The translations under genes were made by a program, and so were the position numbers. The notes under the pieces are model-generated. The model did not search any database and was not told where the DNA came from. It worked only from the letters and a program-made list of their open reading frames with translations. From Ilyonectria destructans (lineage: Eukaryota > Ascomycota > Sordariomycetes > Hypocreales > Nectriaceae), in the NCBI GenBank assembly GCA_020740775.1, contig JAHEWK010000001.1:6014001-6078000 (forward strand): a DNA stretch of 64,000 nt. The letters are read 5' to 3'. This document shows positions 59,511 to 64,000 of this stretch, piece by piece (position 1 is the first letter of the stretch; each line of letters begins with the position of its first letter).

Positions 59511-61852
59511 ATGTCACAGCCGTACATGTCTTTGTTCCCTCCCGATCCCGTCTACGGCTTTCCGCCCGAGGCCTTCGAACCGTCGAGCCTTCCGGATGGC
59601 GACCACGAATTCGTCACTGCGCAGGACCTCGAAGCGTTCGAGAAGGCTCTCCAGGCCCCGGATCCTCTCCAGAGCCCTGTCGATGAGACGGGATGCCGAT
59701 CGCCGCGCAGCCCCAGCACCTACAGCCTGACCAAACGGCCTTCGCAGACGGAATCTGGCCTCGAGATCGATGTTGCCGCCATCGCAGCCGCTGCAGGTGC
59801 CGCATCGGGGGACTTGCCTGTCCCGCAGACGCCGAGCCAGGGGACCTTTATCACGGCGCAGAATGACTGGGCGCCCGTGAACCCCAAGGCCTATCGCAGC
59901 AAGCGGAGCCACAACAAGAAGCAGAAGAAGTACAAGAAGCATGCCAGAAAGGGCAAAGGAGCCATCGAGGGCCTGTTGGGCACCCGGACCAAGGACGAGA
60001 CCCGCGAGGGATATCTATACCGGGTCTTGAAATGGCCCCTGCTATTCTTCGTCGTTACGTGGCTCGCGGGCCTGGCGGTGGCGTATCTCTCAACGAGGCT
60101 GTATATCTGGGTCTTTGAGCACTTCTTCACATGGCGTGGCCAACGACAACGACTACGAACGAGCATGCGAAATACGTCGCATTACTGTGACTGGGTGGCC
60201 GCCGCGAAGGAGTTGGACGGCTATCTGGGACGCCAAACCTGGAAGGAAGAGAACGACTACGCATACTACGACTCGAATACGGTACGCAAGGTGTGGGAGC
60301 AGATGAGAAAGACGAGAGTGCTCGCAGAGGAGCAAGAAGGAAAGGGCAAGAGCGGCGACGGAGGAAAGGCAATCGACGACTTGAGGGCCTTGACCGAAGC
60401 ATGCGTCAAGAATAACTTTGTTGGCGTCGAGAACTCGAGGTTGTATAGCCAGACGTACTACGGGACGAAAAACCTGGTCCAGAATTTCCTCGATGAGGGT
60501 GAGTTGACTTCCTTGCCAGCCATATGGAGAGCTAGACTAACCCTTGCACAGTTGAAAAGAGCTTGAAGTTCTTAACAAAGACCCAACAGCTTGAGATGGA
60601 ACAAAAGCGAGTCCTCTTTAAGCATGTCTACGCAAACTACGGACGAACGGCACTGTGCCTCTCTGGAGGTGCAGCATTTGCGTATTACCACGCTGGAGTT
60701 GTTAAAGCGCTCCTGGATGAGGACCTCTTGCCCGATGTCATTACCGGAACTAGCGGCGGCGCTCTGGTCGCTGCGCTGGTTGCTACCCGCACCAACGATG
60801 AGTTGAAGGAGCTTCTGATCCCAGCCTTGGCAGAGCGGATCAACGCTTGCAGTGAGTCCTTTACCACCTGGGTCCCTCGGTGGTGGAAGACGGGGGCTCG
60901 GTTTGACTCGGTGGACTGGGCCCAGCGATGTAGCTGGTGGACCCGGGGTTCAATGACTTTTAAGGAGGCATTCGAACGGACTGGGCGCATTCTCAATGTG
61001 ACCTGCGTCCCGGCAGACCCACACTCACCGACAATTCTTTGCAACTACTTGACGAGCCCGGACTGCGTCATCTGGTCAGCTGTGTTGGCATCGGCGGCGG
61101 TGCCTGGCATTTTGAACCCCGTGGTTCTGATGATGAAGACGCGGGATGGAACACTAGTGCCATACTCGTTTGGACACAAGTGGAAGGATGGCAGCCTACG
61201 GACCGACATTCCTATCAAGGCTCTCAACACGCAGTTTAACGTCAACTTTACCATTGTCAGCCAGGTCAACCCTCATATCAACCTCTTCTTCTTCTCGTCT
61301 CGAGGGTCGGTAGGCCACCCGGTGACGCACCGCAAGGGCCGAGGATGGCGAGGCGGATATCTCATGTCGGCCTTTGAGCACTACCTCAAGCTGGACATGA
61401 ACAAGTGGCTCAAATTTATCCGACACGCGGAGCTGCTCCCGCGGCCGCTGGGACAGGACTGGAGCCAGCTGTGGCTGCAACAGTTCAGTGGAACCATTAC
61501 TATCTGGCCCAAGACGATCCTATCGGACTTTTGGCACATCTTGTCAGACCCGGAACCTCCCCGACTGGCGCGGATGATCCATGAGGGACGACAGAGCGCG
61601 TTCCCGAAGCTCAAGTTTGTGGCAAACCGGCTCAAGCTGGAGCGGCTGGTGGAACAAGGCCGACAAGAGTCGCGGCCGTGGGTGCGCCGCGGCAGTCTGC
61701 AGACTATTTTAAGTGATGATGATCTCCGAAGCTTACTGGTGGAAGAGATTGGCAACAGTGCGACTACGGAGGAGGAGACAACGGACGCGGAGGAGGTGAA
61801 TGGGCTTGGGATGGCATTGGGGATGACGTCGCTTGATGAGAAGAGCGATTGA
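59511..61852 (+). CDS. Patatin-like phospholipase/triacylglycerol lipase, membrane-anchored (TGL3/4/5-related)
   Basis: This is a 762-aa model with exons 59511-60498 and 60552-61852. The 53-nt intron (GTGAGT, CACAG) joins FLDE to VEKSLKF. A disordered N-terminus with a Lys-rich patch precedes one hydrophobic segment at about 175-205 (WPLLFFVVTWLAGLAV). Then comes the DUF3336-type region (YLGRQTWKEENDYAYYDS). The patatin domain has the oxyanion motif LSGGAAFAYYHAG (about 367), the nucleophile serine in GTSGG (about 394) and the partner Asp in WKDGS (about 542). Members of this family hydrolyse lipid-droplet triacylglycerol or lysophospholipids; yeast Tgl3/4/5 are the relatives. The upstream frame is open to 59439 but lacks an ATG. 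Confidence 0.91.
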
Positions 61853-62933
61853 TTCAATTTAGACGTGAATCTTGCTTTATGGCGATCACGGGGGTCAGCC
61901 GATCCAGTACTACCTAGCGGTGTACTCTGGCGTTGGATGGAGTCATGAGATGGATCAAGGATTCGGGTTTGGGCTTGGGACTTGGGCATATGGATGGGAG
62001 GCATTGGGACATTAGGTATTCACAAGACTATTGCTATTCGCACACATACACAAGACTATTCGCACACATGTAATTCCACCTGAACCCCGGCTTAATATGT
62101 GCCCAGTCCATGCGTGCAGTTGGCAGTGGAGGCTTAGGTTAAGCTTATATTGGTTATGGTATTTCATACAATAAGTAAGCGAAAAGTATTTATTGTAAGA
62201 ATTACCTTTATGAGAATATTTTCAAACATTAATTATTGAGTTTGGACTGACTGTACTCGTGTGTGTGCATATAGTAGGACGCGTGCGAATAGCAATTCTC
62301 ATCAACAAAGGGAGGCAGGCTGGTCGGTTTATTCAGGGTTTTGCCGAGACATTACGAGATTTCCAACTTTGGCCGGACGGTCCTTGGTTGCAACATGCAA
62401 TTTCGTGAATAATAATTTCCCATGGTTTGAGATATGGCGGATTCGAACATGCAGACGTATTCGTAAGGGAGAACCGCATGGAATTCCCAGGAAGCAGTAC
62501 GAATTACTGGCCGCCGAGTATTTACGGAGTTGCTGACAGGTGGCCATCAGTGTCACGTCACAGGGCTGAAGCCAGGCAGGTGGACAGACGCTAAAATCCG
62601 GCAGTGCCGCTGAGAACACGGTGGCGCGTAAATTAGCGGGCAAGCTGCGCCAACAAAGAGCCCCCGGCGGCCGGCGGGGATGGACAGATAATCCGACCAG
62701 CCGGCGAAACGGGCACCATCGGGCTGCGTGGCCGTAACATTTTCAGGACACTCTACACCAAATCGAGCTGTGACGCTACTTCGTACTTTCGTACGCTGGC
62801 CACAATTCGTGCTCTTCGCAACTACTCTGCAAAGGACAGGACAACAGGACAACACACTCTTTTTCATTTTACTTTCTAATTAATATTGTCCCTGGTTTCC
62901 TGCGAGCCGCCCTGAGCTCCTCCAATTGTCAAG
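61853..62933. other. Intergenic, AT-rich centre with a short inverted repeat
   Basis: Around 62030-62045 and 62281-62296 lie 16-nt inverted copies (15 of 16 matching, core ATTGCTATTCGCAC). They enclose about 235 bp that is AT-rich from 62140 to 62250. Part of the left copy is also directly repeated some 20 nt further on. No gene is seen. Confidence 0.5.
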
Positions 62934-64000
62934 ATGAGTTCAGAGTACTCGTATGACGAGCAGGTGCGTCGCTTGTCGCTTGTGCTTCCCGCCGCTGTCT
63001 CTGGCGCTCCGTGATGCTTCTCGCGTGCAAACTGCGAGATGCGCCTGGACGACGGCGCGGACAGCTTCTCCTTCTACTTCTCCTCCCCTCGCGATGCAGC
63101 TTTGCTAACCCTCGTCTCCTCCGCAGGGCCAGTTCTTCCCCTTCTTCATCCTCACCCTCAGCGGCCTGGTCACACTCCCCCTGACCTACACCCTCGTCTG
63201 CCCCAGCAAGGACGACGATGCCCTGGCGCCGCGCATCAAGACCGACTACAAGACGGAGCATGCCGCCACCGTCGACGCGCTGAGGACCACCCAGAAGCGC
63301 AAGCAATGGAGAGTCAAGCGGGCCATTGTGGTCGTGGTGGGGTGGGCCGTCATGGCCGGCATGGTCTACCTCATCATGGTGACCCAGCGCACCGTTCCTA
63401 AGCTCTGGAACCCCTATGATATCCTGGGCGTCTCCGAGGTAAGGGCTCTCTGGTCCTATTTTGGCGTCTTGGGGCCGTCTCTAACGTGAATCGCGTCTCT
63501 AGTCCTTCACCGAGAAGCAGATCAAGTCCCACTACAAGCGACTATCTGTCAAGTTCCACCCCGACAAGGCCCGACCCGACCCGGCCAAGAACGAGACCCT
63601 CGAGACCCTCAACGACTACTACGTCGAGCTCACCAAGGCCTACCAGGCCCTGACTGACGAGGACGTCCGCAACAACTACATCCAGTATGGCCACCCCGAC
63701 GGCAAGCAGAGCTTCAGCATGGGCATCGCCCTCCCCATGTTCATCATCTCCGATGGCAACGGCAAGTACGTCGTCCTCGTGTACACCCTGCTCCTCGGCG
63801 TCCTGCTCCCCTACCTCGTTGGCTCGTGGTGGTACGGCACGAAGCGCAGGTCCAAGGAGGGCGTCCTGATGGAGAGCGCCAACAACCTGTTCCGACAGTA
63901 CGAGGAGGGCATCGAGGAGGGCGCCATCATCACCGCTCTTAGCACCGGAAAGGAATTCGAGGAGGTGTTCAAGGGCGACAAGGCCGAGGCGGGTTTGTCC
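62934..64000 (+). CDS. SEC63: SEC63, ER translocon J-domain protein (cut by window end)
   Basis: The first 280 residues are present in three exons: 62934-62963, 63127-63438 and 63503 to beyond the window. The first exon encodes ten residues (MSSEYSYDEQ). Membrane segments are at about 14-33 (FFPFFILTLSGLV) and 75-95 (IVVVVGWAVMAGMVYL), followed by the lumenal J domain (NPYDILGVSE...) with an intact HPD motif (FHPDKARPD, about 134). A third membrane segment (VVLVYTLLLGVLLPYLV) lies at about 208-230. The start of the cytosolic Brl region follows. Known role: recruits Kar2/BiP to the Sec61 channel for post-translational import. The C-terminal half, including the acidic tail, lies outside. Confidence 0.95.

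Noticed and set aside
62445..62470. GGATTCGAAC resembling a tRNA T-arm
   Set aside because: Flanking bases do not form a T-stem or acceptor stem, and no A-box is found upstream.

Overview
The window is nuclear DNA of a filamentous ascomycete, most likely a Sordariomycete of the order Hypocreales. The coding regions are GC-rich, most introns are 45-65 nt long with GTRNGT donors and YAG acceptors, and the proteins are typical fungal orthologues. The organism was not identified further. All gene models were read by eye from the sequence, with splice sites chosen because they restore conserved protein sequence.

The window falls into three parts. From 1 to about 33 kb there is a conventional but very gene-poor chromosome: SEC12, a mitochondrial aldehyde dehydrogenase, a bZIP factor, an SMP-30/gluconolactonase-type protein, a zinc-motif protein with an in-frame stop, and the mitochondrial ATP synthase delta subunit. 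Gene-free stretches of 3-10 kb lie between them. From about 33 to 49 kb there is an accessory-looking, more AT-rich block. It holds an interrupted tRNA-Cys, a short inverted-repeat (MITE-like) element, a matrixin metalloprotease fused to a seven-repeat lectin-like propeller, a Rad5/HLTF-like SNF2 ATPase, a STAND/NACHT NLR-like protein transcribed divergently from it, and several decayed reading frames. From 54.7 kb to the end there is a dense block of plus-strand genes: an acidic low-complexity protein, SAR1, a patatin-type lipase and SEC63 (cut by the window end).

The early secretory pathway is represented three times. SEC12 is the exchange factor for SAR1, which starts COPII coat assembly, and SEC63 is the J-protein of the ER translocon. 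They lie about 5-50 kb apart and are probably only loosely linked.

The strongest unusual signal is the tRNA-Cys gene near 34 kb. Its cloverleaf is broken at the D-stem by 52 nt that look like an ordinary spliceosomal intron (GTACGT start, TTAAC branch-like site, CAG end) and not like a canonical tRNA intron at position 37/38. Removing it restores a near-perfect tRNA. The second is the NLR/SNF2 divergent pair next to the protease-lectin fusion.
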